A DNA stretch of 15,090 nucleotides from UBA4615 sp044342535. GTDB lineage: Bacteria; Pseudomonadota; Gammaproteobacteria; Burkholderiales; Burkholderiaceae_E. Under the pieces are notes generated by a model, which saw only the letters and a list, made by a program, of their open reading frames with translations, made no database searches and was not told where the DNA came from. The position numbers and the translations under genes were made by a program. The DNA is taken from contig JBIIPQ010000070.1 in NCBI GenBank assembly GCA_044342535.1, positions 1 through 15,090 of the forward strand, in the 5' to 3' direction. Below, piece by piece: positions 1-6,162 of this stretch; position 1 is the stretch's first letter, and each line of letters begins with the position of its first letter.

Positions 1-342
1 CGACTGGTGCGCATGCGCGTCCTCGGGCGTCGCGTACCAGACGCCGACCATCGACTTGCCCGACTTCCACTCGTCGTCCGCGGGCCCCAGGCCCACCACG
101 GCACGGCACTGCGCGCCGACCAGGTCCTCGCCGGTGATGCCGACGGTCCAGCCCAGGCGCGCGGCCTGCGCGACGATCTGGTCGGTGGTGTGGATCGACT
201 TCGGCCGGCGGATCTTGGGGATCGCCGCCATCTCGGCGGCGTCGGCGAAGCGCTTCATCGCGATCGGGATGGCGCGCAGCTTGAGCAGGCGCTCGAGTTC
301 GGCGGCGAGTGCCGCGCCATCGAAGGGGGTTGGGATGTCCAT
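1..342 (-). CDS. DUF169 family protein, N-terminal part (cut by window edge)
   Basis: This is the N-terminal 114 residues of a protein whose C-terminus lies beyond the left edge. It begins MDIPTPFDGAALAAELERLL and continues with LRAIPIAMKRF, followed by a segment about a conserved KSIHTTDQIV stretch and the motif GEDLVGAQCRAVVGL. This pattern of an N-terminal helix, a PIA(M)K segment and a later cysteine in a GxxxCRxxxGL context is what I associate with the DUF169 (COG2043) family, whose biochemical role is not settled. Full-length members are around 250 residues, so roughly half is missing here only because of the window. The ATG at 342-340 lies 33 bases after the stop of the enoyl-CoA hydratase on the same strand, so the two are probably co-transcribed. 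The link to acyl-CoA metabolism is by neighbourhood only. Confidence 0.72.
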   Translation of the reverse strand, partial: MDIPTPFDGAALAAELERLLKLRAIPIAMKRFADAAEMAAIPKIRRPKSIHTTDQIVAQAARLGWTVGITGEDLVGAQCRAVVGLGPADDEWKSGKSMVGVWYATPEDAHAHQS

Positions 343-375
343 GTCGGTCTCCAGGTGGGCCCTGATCTGGACCGA

Positions 376-1179
376 CTACTTGCCGGTCCAGCTCGGCGCG
401 CGCTTCTCGACGAAGGCCGCACGGCCTTCGCGCGCGTCCTCGGTCAGCGCGAGCGTCATGATCTGCGACTCGAGGTACGAGATCGCCTGCTCGAAGCTCA
501 TGTCGAAGGCGGCACGCATCATCGCCTTGCCGCGGCGGTTCGCGGTCGGCGACTTGTCGGCGATGCGCGCCACCAGCCACTCGGTCTTCGCGTCGAGCTC
601 GGCGCCCGGCACCACATGGTTGACCAGCCCGATGCGCTCGGCGCGGTGCGCGTCGATCGGCTCGCCGGTCAGGCACAGCTCGGCGAGCCAGCGCGGCCCG
701 ATCAGGTGCTGCAGCACCGACAGCACCTGCGCGGGGAACACGCCGATCTTCACCTCGGGCAGGCCGAAGCTCGCATGGTCGGCGGCGACCGCGACGTCGC
801 ACATCCCGAACAGGCCCATGCCGCCGGCCAGGCAGTGGCCGTTGATGCGCGCGACCATCGGCACCGGGCAGGCCCAGGCCTGGCGCAGCAGGTCGGCGTA
901 CTCCAGGTGCGGGCGCGAGGGGTCGAACTGGAACGAGCCGGAGTGCTTCGACAGGTCGGCGCCGGCGCAGAACGCCTGCTCGCCGGCGCCGGTGATCACC
1001 ACGACGCGGATCGCATCGTCGGCCGCGGCTTCGGCGAGCCCCGCCGAGAGGCCGGCGAGCACGGCGGGCGAGATCGCGTTGCGGCGCGCGGGGCGGTCGA
1101 TGGTCAGCCACAGCGCGTGGCCGCGGCGCTCGCGGCGCAGCTCGGGGGCGCTCGGCGCGGCGGTGTCGGTGCGGCTCAT
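376..1179 (-). CDS. Enoyl-CoA hydratase/isomerase (crotonase) family protein
   Basis: A 267-residue crotonase-fold protein, the usual length for the family, which acts on acyl-CoA thioesters in the cytoplasm. The ATG at 1179-1177 is chosen because GGAG sits about 7 bases upstream and the fold begins soon after (LRRERRGHALWLTIDRPARRN). Oxyanion-hole elements are visible: FCAGADLSKH (residues 70-79) and INGHCLAGGMGL (112-123). By motif alignment with rat enoyl-CoA hydratase, the Glu164 position is kept (E142 in PEVKIG), but the Glu144 position appears to be Gly122. The reaction may therefore not be classical hydration; isomerase, racemase or hydrolase members of the fold are possible. It lies between a broken CaiB-type CoA-transferase upstream and a DUF169 gene downstream on the same strand, so a substrate-specific CoA pathway is likely. 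The family assignment is firm; the substrate is unknown. Confidence 0.9.
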   Translation of the reverse strand: MSRTDTAAPSAPELRRERRGHALWLTIDRPARRNAISPAVLAGLSAGLAEAAADDAIRVVVITGAGEQAFCAGADLSKHSGSFQFDPSRPHLEYADLLRQAWACPVPMVARINGHCLAGGMGLFGMCDVAVAADHASFGLPEVKIGVFPAQVLSVLQHLIGPRWLAELCLTGEPIDAHRAERIGLVNHVVPGAELDAKTEWLVARIADKSPTANRRGKAMMRAAFDMSFEQAISYLESQIMTLALTEDAREGRAAFVEKRAPSWTGK

Positions 1180-1255
1180 CGGGGATCTCCTCGCGGTCGT
1201 GTCGTCGGTGTCGGGTGTCTGCGCGGTCGTGTGCCGCCGTCGGCTCGCCGCGGCC

Positions 1256-1623
1256 TCAGCCGCTGCCGGCGCTGCCGCCGCCATTCGCCGCGACCGCTGC
1301 CCCGCTCGCGACGAGCGCCGCGATCGCCGCCTCGTCGAGCCCCGCCTCGCGCTGCACCTCGACCGTGTGCTCGCCGAGCCGGGGCGCGGGGCCCGCGGCG
1401 CGCGCCGGCGCGCCGTCGAGGAAGCCGGGCGAGGCGAGCAAACGCAGCGGGTCCTCGCTCGGATGTTCGACACATGCGATCGCGCCGCTCGCCTCGAGCG
1501 TCGGATCGTCGGCGACCTCGTCCACCGTCGCCACGCGGAACGCCGGGATGCCCTGCGCGCGGCACAGCGCCAGCCAGTGATGCCGGTCATGTCGATCACA
1601 CGGATGCCTTCGAGCGGCGCCAC
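1256..1623 (-). pseudogene. CaiB/BaiF family III CoA-transferase, internally deleted remnant
   Basis: Family III CoA-transferases are about 400 residues and move CoA between carboxylic acids. Here only the two ends remain. A GTG start (1623-1621) behind a very good Shine-Dalgarno (AGGGGAGGG) opens with MAPLEGIRVIDMT, the classic N-terminus. After about 13-16 codons the homology jumps, in another reading frame, to the typical C-terminal region: HWLALCRAQGIPAFRVATVDEVADDPTLEASG (split here only for description: GIPAF at about 1542, then the DP-L-ASG segment), down to a TGA at 1258-1256. The join lies near 1570-1590. The whole central part, including the catalytic aspartate and CoA-binding core, is absent. 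The simplest reading is an internal deletion of roughly 800 bases that also shifted the frame; an assembly error is the alternative. The surviving start may still load ribosomes ahead of the hydratase gene. Confidence 0.8.
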
Positions 1624-1628
1624 GGTGT

Positions 1629-1637
1629 CCCTCCCCT
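1629..1637 (-). promoter_or_regulatory. Strong ribosome binding site of the broken CoA-transferase
   Basis: On the minus strand AGGGGAGGG stands 5 bases before the GTG at 1623. It fixes the original start of the CoA-transferase gene and shows that its translation-initiation region survived the loss of the gene body. Confidence 0.6.
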
Positions 1638-1797
1638 GCGTCCGATTGTGCCAGCCACGGCCGCCGTACGCCGCGTGCCGCGTGCCATTCCGATCCGGCC
1701 CCGCCCGGTCCCCTCGATGCCCGCGGGGTCGGGCTCCCGGATGTCACACTGCGCGCCGGCGCCCGCGGGGCGCATCGTCGGTCGAGGAGAGCGGAAC

Positions 1798-2583
1798 ATG
1801 CAGGTCGAGCTGAAGGGGCGCATCGCGCTGGTCACGGGTGCCAGCAAGGGAATCGGGCTGGCCTGCGCACGGGCGTTCGCGCAGGCGGGCGCGACGGTGG
1901 TCGCCGTCGCACGCGACGCGGCGCGGCTCGAGGCGGCACGCGCGGCGCTGGCCGCCGACGGGCTGTCGATCCGGGTCATGGCCGCGGACCTCTCCGATGC
2001 CGCGCAGGCCGAGGCGATGGTCGCCCGCGTCGAGCGCGAGGTCGGACCGATCGACGTGCTGCTGAACTCGGCCGGTGCCGCCAAGCGCTTCGCGCCCGCC
2101 GAGCTCGGCGCAGCCGCGTTCCACCAGGGCATGGACGCGAAGTACTTCAGCACGATCCACGTGCTCGAGCCGGTGACCCGCGCGATGGCCGGCCGCGGCC
2201 GCGGCGCCGTGGTCAACGTGATCGGGCAGGGCGGTCGCATGGCCTCGCCGATGCACATCCCGGGCGGCTCGGCCAACGCCGCGCTGATGCTCGCCACTGT
2301 CGGCTTCGCGCGGGCGTTCGCCGGCCAGGGCGTGCGGGTCAACGGCATCAACCCCGGCCTCACGCGCACCGACCGGGTCGAGGAGGGCCTCGCGGTGACC
2401 GCGCGGGCCAGCGGCCGCAGCCGCGACGAGGCGCTGGCCGACGAGCTCGCCCGCATCCCGATGGGACGCATGGGCGAGCCCGAGGAGGTCGCGTCCGTGG
2501 CGCTCTTCCTCGCGTCGGATGCGGCCAGCTACGTGTCGGGCGCGATCATCCCGATGGACGGCTGCGCGGCCTCCGTGCCCTGA
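1798..2583 (+). CDS. Short-chain dehydrogenase/reductase family protein with non-canonical active site
   Basis: A 261-residue Rossmann-fold protein of classical SDR length. The ATG at 1798 is preceded by AGGAGA at 1785-1790 with good spacing. The dinucleotide-binding motif TGASKGIG is at residues 13-20 and an NSAG version of the NNAG motif at 90-93. The C-terminal half (VRVNGINPGLTRTD, then RMGEPEEVASVALFLASDAASYVSGAIIPMDGG-like end) is typical SDR. The active site is not: where Ser, Tyr and Lys are expected, the alignment around NVIGQGGR and HIPGGSANAALM gives Gly143, Gly156 and Asn160. The protein is therefore either an unusual SDR subclass with different chemistry or a non-catalytic nucleotide-binding protein. 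It is divergent from the CoA-enzyme operon, with 174 bases between the two starts, so shared regulation is plausible but not shown. Confidence 0.88.
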   Translation: MQVELKGRIALVTGASKGIGLACARAFAQAGATVVAVARDAARLEAARAALAADGLSIRVMAADLSDAAQAEAMVARVEREVGPIDVLLNSAGAAKRFAPAELGAAAFHQGMDAKYFSTIHVLEPVTRAMAGRGRGAVVNVIGQGGRMASPMHIPGGSANAALMLATVGFARAFAGQGVRVNGINPGLTRTDRVEEGLAVTARASGRSRDEALADELARIPMGRMGEPEEVASVALFLASDAASYVSGAIIPMDGCAASVP

Positions 2584-2601
2584 GTCCCGGCGAAGGCGCG
2601 A

Positions 2602-2877
2602 TCAGTGAGGACGCGGGCTGCCCGTCTCGAGCATCATCCGGATGCGCTCGGCCTCGCCGCGGCGCAGTCGGATCGCCGCGAGCGTGCCCGGCCGGTCGCG
2701 CAGGCTCAGCTTGAGCAGGCCCGCGGGGTCGAGCGACAGGCCGGGCTCCTCGGACCAGACGAACTCGACCTCGTTGAGCTCGAAGGACACCGAGACCACG
2801 CCTCCGATCACGCAGGACGTGCCGTCGGTCATCACGGTCACGTCCGGATTCAGCTCGATGTGCCAGGGAACGCTCAT
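2602..2877 (-). CDS. Conserved-looking small protein of unknown function
   Basis: A 91-residue protein beginning MSVPWHIELNPDVTVMTDG. The ATG at 2877-2875 is preferred over one 12 codons upstream because AAGGAG sits 6 bases before it. The sequence reads as a run of beta strands (VIGGVVSVSFELNEVEFVW) followed by a short helical end (RRGEAERIRMMLETG). It has no signal peptide, membrane segment or metal motif, and I do not recognise a family. Its stop is 18 bases from the stop of the convergent SDR gene. Its start faces the sigma-factor gene across a 95-134 base region that holds two perfect inverted repeats, so it may be controlled together with the sigma/anti-sigma pair. Confidence 0.65.
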   Translation of the reverse strand: MSVPWHIELNPDVTVMTDGTSCVIGGVVSVSFELNEVEFVWSEEPGLSLDPAGLLKLSLRDRPGTLAAIRLRRGEAERIRMMLETGSPRPH

Positions 2878-2909
2878 CGCCGACTCCTTCGCCGCGGCTG
2901 CGGCGCGCC

Positions 2910-2929
2910 GCACGGTGGAATGACCGTGC
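2910..2929. repeat. Inverted repeat in divergent region (candidate operator)
   Basis: Perfect 7-base arms, GCACGGT at 2910-2916 and ACCGTGC at 2923-2929, separated by 6 bases. It lies between the start of the small minus-strand gene and the sigma-factor gene, where a dimeric regulator could act on both. Confidence 0.45.
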
Positions 2930-2953
2930 AGAGGTCGAGACGCGCCGTCCGAC

Positions 2954-2984
2954 GCGAAGTTGCGCGCGCCGCATGCAACTTCGC
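2954..2984. repeat. 10-base perfect inverted repeat just upstream of the sigma gene
   Basis: Arms GCGAAGTTGC (2954-2963) and GCAACTTCGC (2975-2984) match perfectly across an 11-base spacer, so the arm centres are 21 bases apart, two helical turns. No T-run follows, so it is not a typical intrinsic terminator. It overlaps the furthest-upstream possible start (ATG 2973). It could be an operator, or an RNA hairpin hiding that start. Confidence 0.6.
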
Positions 2985-3011
2985 AGTGGGGAGAGCGTCA
3001 TCATCCGTGTC

Positions 3012-3695
3012 ATGCGAGCCTCGATCTTGAGCCCAGCGCCTCCCGCCGCCCCGCCCGGCGACGCCGATGCGCCGCGTCCCGCCCCCGCCTCCGCCGCCCC
3101 CGCCGTCGCGTCGGTCGACGGCGAGCTGGTGGCGCGCGCCTGCGCCGGCGAGGCGATCGCCTTCGAGCTGCTGGTGGTCAAGTACCAGCGCCGCGCCGCC
3201 GCGGAGATCCGCCGCGTGGTGTACGACGCCGCGATCGTCGAGGAACTGACCCAGGATGCGTTCATGCGGGCCTACGACGGCCTGCCCGACCTGCAGGACC
3301 GGGACCGGTTCTGGCCGTGGCTGCGCACGATCAGCCGCAACGTCGCCAGCAGCTACCTGCGCAGCGGCCAGAACCGGCTCGACGATCGGCCAGTCGACCC
3401 CGAGGCGGAGTCGACGATCGCCGCGTTCGAGCAGCACACCTCGCACGGCAGCGTCGAGGACGAGCTCGCCGCGCGCCAGCTCTTCGAGGCGCTGCGCCGC
3501 GCCGTCGGCGCGCTGCCCGAGCGCCAGCGCGACGCGATCCTGATGCGCGAGATCGAGGGGCTCGACTACCGCTCGATCGCCGCCACCATGGGCCTGCCGG
3601 TCAATACCGTCAAAAGCCTGATCTTCCGCGGCCGCGACGCCATCGCCGCCGCGATCCGCCCCATGCTCCAACCGACCCGCTCGCGCCGCTGGTGA
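3012..3695 (+). CDS. RNA polymerase sigma factor, ECF (RpoE-like) subfamily
   Basis: A sigma-70 family protein that directs RNA polymerase to alternative promoters. From the ATG at 3012 it has 227 residues. A Pro/Ala-rich leader of about 33 residues comes first. Region 2 follows at about 38-117 (AFELLVVKYQRR, then VEELTQDAFMRAYDGLPDL and RFWPWLRTISRNVASSYLR). Region 4 is at about 157-217, with LPERQRDAILMREIEGLDY and the helix-turn-helix ending NTVKSLIFRGRDAI. The KYQRR and FMRAY motifs resemble RpoE. The start is uncertain: an in-frame ATG at 2973 lies inside an inverted repeat and has no Shine-Dalgarno, while the only GGGGAG (2988-2993) is 18 bases before 3012. The anti-sigma gene begins about 17 bases after this stop, or overlaps it if a GTG at 3692 is used. 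Confidence 0.9.
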   Translation: MRASILSPAPPAAPPGDADAPRPAPASAAPAVASVDGELVARACAGEAIAFELLVVKYQRRAAAEIRRVVYDAAIVEELTQDAFMRAYDGLPDLQDRDRFWPWLRTISRNVASSYLRSGQNRLDDRPVDPEAESTIAAFEQHTSHGSVEDELAARQLFEALRRAVGALPERQRDAILMREIEGLDYRSIAATMGLPVNTVKSLIFRGRDAIAAAIRPMLQPTRSRRW

Positions 3696-3712
3696 GCGAC
3701 CGACCGCACGCA

Positions 3713-3943
3713 ATGAACGACGAGATCCTGTCCGCCTTCCTCGACGACGAACTGCCGCCGGACCAGGTCGCCGCGCTGCTCGAGGCCCTGCGGGACGGTG
3801 CGCCGGGCTCGGCCGAGCTGCGCGATCGCCTCACCGTGATGCAGCTCATCAAGGACGCCGTGGGCGGCGCCGAGGCCCCCGACAACGGTTTCACGCTGCG
3901 CATCCTCGCGCGGCTGCACACGCACCGCGGCGCACGCTTCTGA
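3713..3943 (+). CDS. Short RseA-like anti-sigma factor, soluble
   Basis: A 76-residue protein with the opening MNDEILSAFLDDELPPDQ, which matches the N-terminal sigma-binding domain of RseA-type anti-sigma factors. It continues with ELRDRLTVMQLIKDAV and a short basic tail. RseA is normally about 200 residues, with a transmembrane helix and a periplasmic sensor part. None of that is present here: there is no hydrophobic segment before the TGA at 3943. It also lacks the His-x3-Cys-x2-Cys motif of zinc anti-sigma factors. It is probably cytoplasmic and binds the sigma factor encoded just upstream. Another in-frame start, GTG 3692, overlaps the sigma stop as GTGA and would add seven residues; neither start has a clear Shine-Dalgarno, which fits translational coupling. 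The function is inferred from the motif and the gene order. Confidence 0.75.
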   Translation: MNDEILSAFLDDELPPDQVAALLEALRDGAPGSAELRDRLTVMQLIKDAVGGAEAPDNGFTLRILARLHTHRGARF

Positions 3944-3955
3944 GTCACGGCCAAG

Positions 3956-3971
3956 CTGCCCGTGCGGGCAG
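3956..3971. repeat. GC-rich hairpin after the anti-sigma gene
   Basis: CTGCCC and GGGCAG form a six-base stem around a GTGC loop, 12 bases after the anti-sigma stop codon. There is no T-tract, so an intrinsic terminator is possible but weak. Confidence 0.4.
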
Positions 3972-3996
3972 TCGCACCGGGCCCTATGGGTGAGCG

Positions 3997-4019
3997 CGTA
4001 TGGGCGGACTGCCCATGCG
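3997..4019. repeat. Nine-base hairpin between the sigma operon and eda
   Basis: CGTATGGGC (3997-4005) pairs with GCCCATGCG (4011-4019) with one G-U pair and a five-base loop. It ends two bases before the candidate -35 element of the aldolase gene, so it could be an operator or the end of the sigma transcript. Confidence 0.45.
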
Positions 4020-4021
4020 AC

Positions 4022-4049
4022 TTGTCCGTCGGCACTGCCGTGGTATACG
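4022..4049 (+). promoter_or_regulatory. Candidate sigma-70 promoter of eda
   Basis: TTGTCC (4022-4027) and TATACG (4044-4049) match the -35 and -10 consensus at four of six positions each, with a 16-base spacer. The expected transcription start is around 4056, only a few bases before the ATG at 4060, which would give a nearly leaderless mRNA. No Shine-Dalgarno is seen, which is consistent. Confidence 0.45.
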
Positions 4050-4059
4050 TTGCGCCACG

Positions 4060-4725
4060 ATGACACTGCTGGAGCTCTTCGATCCGCAGCCCACGGCCGG
4101 CCGCACGCCGGCGGCGCCGGTCGTTCCCGTGATCGTGCTCGACGACGCGCGGCATGCGGTGCCGCTCGCGAGGGCCTGCGTGGCCGGCGGCATCGAGGTG
4201 CTCGAGGTCACGCTGCGCACGCCCGCCGGGCTCGAGGCGATCCGCCGGATCGCGGCCGAGGTGCCCGATGCCTGGGTCGGTGCCGGCACGGTGACCACCG
4301 TCTCGGACATCGCGCGGGTCGCCGCGGCCGGGGCCCGCTTCGCGGTGTCGCCCGGCTTCGATCGCGCCGTGGTCGCCGCCGCGAGCGACCACGGGCTGCC
4401 GCTGATGCCCGGCGTGATGACGCCTTCCGAAGTGATGGCCGCCCTGGCCGAGGGCTTCGAGCTGCTCAAGTTCTTCCCGGCCGGCGCGGCCGGCGGCATA
4501 CCCATGCTCAAGGCGCTGGCCGGCCCGTTCCCCGCGCTGCGCTTCTGCCCCACCGGCGGCATCGACGCGCGCAGCGCGCCCGAGTACCTCGCGCTGCCCA
4601 ACGTGGTGGCGGTCGGCGGCTCGTGGCTGACCCCCGCCTCGGCCATCGCCCGCGAGGACTGGGCCGCGGTCACGACGCTGGCGCGCGCGGCGGCCGCGCT
4701 CCGGACGGCGGGGCGCGTGTCTTGA
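4060..4725 (+). CDS. eda: 2-dehydro-3-deoxy-phosphogluconate (KDPG) aldolase
   Basis: A 221-residue class I aldolase that splits KDPG into pyruvate and glyceraldehyde 3-phosphate in the Entner-Doudoroff pathway; some members also act on KDPGal or 4-hydroxy-2-oxoglutarate. Visible hallmarks are VPVIVLDD near the start, the catalytic glutamate and arginine in EVTLRT (E49, R53), WVGAGTVTT, the PGVMTPSE segment, and the Schiff-base lysine K137 in LLKFFPA. The phosphate-binding CPTGG and VGGSW segments follow. The ATG at 4060 is used because homology begins soon after it and a promoter-like sequence lies just upstream. No 6-phosphogluconate dehydratase gene (edd) is adjacent. Instead the 3' end overlaps a response regulator gene. 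Family identity is strong; the exact sugar acid is not shown by sequence. Confidence 0.92.
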   Translation: MTLLELFDPQPTAGRTPAAPVVPVIVLDDARHAVPLARACVAGGIEVLEVTLRTPAGLEAIRRIAAEVPDAWVGAGTVTTVSDIARVAAAGARFAVSPGFDRAVVAAASDHGLPLMPGVMTPSEVMAALAEGFELLKFFPAGAAGGIPMLKALAGPFPALRFCPTGGIDARSAPEYLALPNVVAVGGSWLTPASAIAREDWAAVTTLARAAAALRTAGRVS

Positions 4726-5357
4726 TCGTGAATGCCGTCGTGCTCGTCGTCGACGACCACCCGGTCGTGCCGCTGGCGCTGCGCTCGCTGATCGAAGGCC
4801 GCTACCCGGGCGTGCGTGCGCTGCAGGCCGCGAGCCTGCGCCAGGCCAAGGTCATGTACCACGACGAGCCCCGGCTCGCGGCCACCGTGCTCGACCTGCG
4901 CTTGCCCGACGTGGCCGGCCTGGAGGGCATCAGCGAGCTGCGCGCGCTGCGGCCCGAGGTGCCGATCGTCGTCTTCACCGGTCTCGACAGCGAGCCGCTG
5001 CGGCGCAGTGCCGCGGCGCTCGGCGCGGCCGCCCTGGTCTGCAAGAACGAGCACGCGATCACGCTGCTCGATCGCCTCGGGCCGCTGCTCGTCGAGCGGC
5101 TCGGCGTCCTCAACGGGCACCTCGATCCGATCGCCGCGCCGAGCCGCCCCGATCCGGTCGACCTCTCGCCGCGCCAGCAGCAGATGTGGCAGGCGATCGC
5201 CGAGGGCATGTCCAACGGCGAGATCGCCGAGCGCTACGGCATCAGCCTCAACACGACGAAGGCGCACGTGCGCGAGCTGCTGCAGCGGCTCGGCGTGCGC
5301 AACCGCACCGAGGCCGCGACGATGTACTACCGCGCACGCCAGGGCCGCGCCGACTGA
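4722..5357 (+). CDS. LuxR/NarL-family response regulator
   Basis: A two-component response regulator of 211 residues: a receiver domain (about 5-125) and a LuxR-type DNA-binding domain (about 146-206). The receiver has the acidic pair D11-D12 in VLVVDDHP, the phosphorylation site D58 in VLDLRLPD, T86 in VVFTG and K108 in LVCKN, so it should be phosphorylatable. The output domain shows LSPRQQQMWQAIAEGMSNGEIAERYGIS and NTTKAHVRELLQRLGVRNRTEA, the typical LuxR helix-turn-helix. The TTG at 4722 overlaps the aldolase stop as TTGA and has a G-rich stretch about 8 bases upstream; GTG 4728 is an equally possible start. No histidine kinase lies in the window, so this is an orphan regulator here. Its overlap with eda suggests coupled expression and perhaps control of carbon metabolism or of the downstream importer. 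Confidence 0.9.
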   Translation: MIVNAVVLVVDDHPVVPLALRSLIEGRYPGVRALQAASLRQAKVMYHDEPRLAATVLDLRLPDVAGLEGISELRALRPEVPIVVFTGLDSEPLRRSAAALGAAALVCKNEHAITLLDRLGPLLVERLGVLNGHLDPIAAPSRPDPVDLSPRQQQMWQAIAEGMSNGEIAERYGISLNTTKAHVRELLQRLGVRNRTEAATMYYRARQGRAD

Positions 5358-5406
5358 TCCCGGGGCCTTGCCGCGGCGCGATGGCGCGCCGGGCTACCAT
5401 CGTGCG

Positions 5407-6162
5407 ATGACCGTTCCCGCCTCCGGCCCGCCGCTGCTGTCCCTGCGCGGCGTCGGCATGCGCTTTCCCAGCGGCGTGCGGGCGCTCGACGGCTTCGACC
5501 TCGACGTCGGCCGCGGCGAGTTCCTGAGCCTGCTCGGGCCCTCGGGCTGCGGCAAGAGCACCGTGCTGCGGCTGATCGCGGGCCTGGCCCGCGCCACCGA
5601 CGGCGAGGTCTCGCGGCCGCAGGGCGTGCGCGTCGGCGTGGTCTTCCAGGAGCCCACGCTGATGCCCTGGGCCGATGCCTTCGACAACGTGCGCCTGCCG
5701 ATGCGGCTCGCCGGCCGCCGGGCGGGCGAGGTCCGCGACGAGGTGATGGCGGTGCTGGCGCGTGTCGGGCTCGCCGACTTCGCGCATGCGTATCCGCGCG
5801 AGCTCTCGGGCGGCATGCGCATGCGCGTGTCGATCGCGCGGGCGCTGGTCACGCGCCCCGGGCTGCTGCTGCTCGACGAGCCCTTCGCGGCCCTCGACGA
5901 GATCACCCGCGGCCGGCTCGACGACGACCTGCTCGCGCTGTGGGGCGAGCAGGGGCTCACGGTGGTGTTCGTCACGCACAGCGTCTACGAGGCGGTCTAC
6001 CTGTCGACGCGGGTGGCGGTGCTCGGCGGGCGCCCGGGTCGGCTCCTCGAGTCGATCGAGGTCGACGCGCCGCATCCGCGCGACGAGGCCTTTCGGGCGA
6101 GCCCGGCCTACGCGGGCAGCTGCCTGCGCGCGTCGGCCGCGCTCAAGGCGGCGATGGCATGA
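5407..6162 (+). CDS. ABC importer ATP-binding protein (SsuB/TauB/ThiZ type)
   Basis: A 251-residue ATPase that powers uptake through the partner permease encoded next. All nucleotide-binding motifs are present: Walker A GPSGCGKST (44-52), Q-loop FQEPTLMPW (Q81), signature LSGGM (133-137, with Met where Gln is usual), Walker B LLLLDEP (153-159), D-loop ALDE, and the switch histidine H191 in VTHSV. LSGGM with an FQEP Q-loop is normal in the nitrate/sulfonate/taurine/thiamine-precursor subgroup. The ATG at 5407 has no clear Shine-Dalgarno, but a -10-like TACCAT ends 6 bases before it. The stop codon overlaps the permease start as ATGA, a sign of translational coupling. It follows the response regulator by 49 bases. 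Confidence 0.92.
   Translation: MTVPASGPPLLSLRGVGMRFPSGVRALDGFDLDVGRGEFLSLLGPSGCGKSTVLRLIAGLARATDGEVSRPQGVRVGVVFQEPTLMPWADAFDNVRLPMRLAGRRAGEVRDEVMAVLARVGLADFAHAYPRELSGGMRMRVSIARALVTRPGLLLLDEPFAALDEITRGRLDDDLLALWGEQGLTVVFVTHSVYEAVYLSTRVAVLGGRPGRLLESIEVDAPHPRDEAFRASPAYAGSCLRASAALKAAMA

Noticed and set aside
7..1797. Long plus-strand open frame extending far upstream of the SDR start
   Set aside because: It is antisense to the clearly coding DUF169, hydratase and CoA-transferase genes, its product is Arg/Ala/His-rich low-complexity sequence, and the SDR start at 1798 has its own ribosome site. High GC leaves many spurious open frames.
2917..2938. GGAAT ... GTCGA as an ECF-type promoter for the sigma factor
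   Set aside because: The spacing between the two elements is about 12 bases, too short for an ECF promoter (about 16-17).
3984..5267. Minus-strand open frame of 427 codons over eda and the response regulator
   Set aside because: It is a shadow frame; the plus strand encodes intact catalytic and phosphorylation motifs throughout.
5358..5406. TPP riboswitch before the ABC importer
   Set aside because: The gap is only 49 bases and lacks the conserved CTGAGA-type core; none is seen further upstream in the window.
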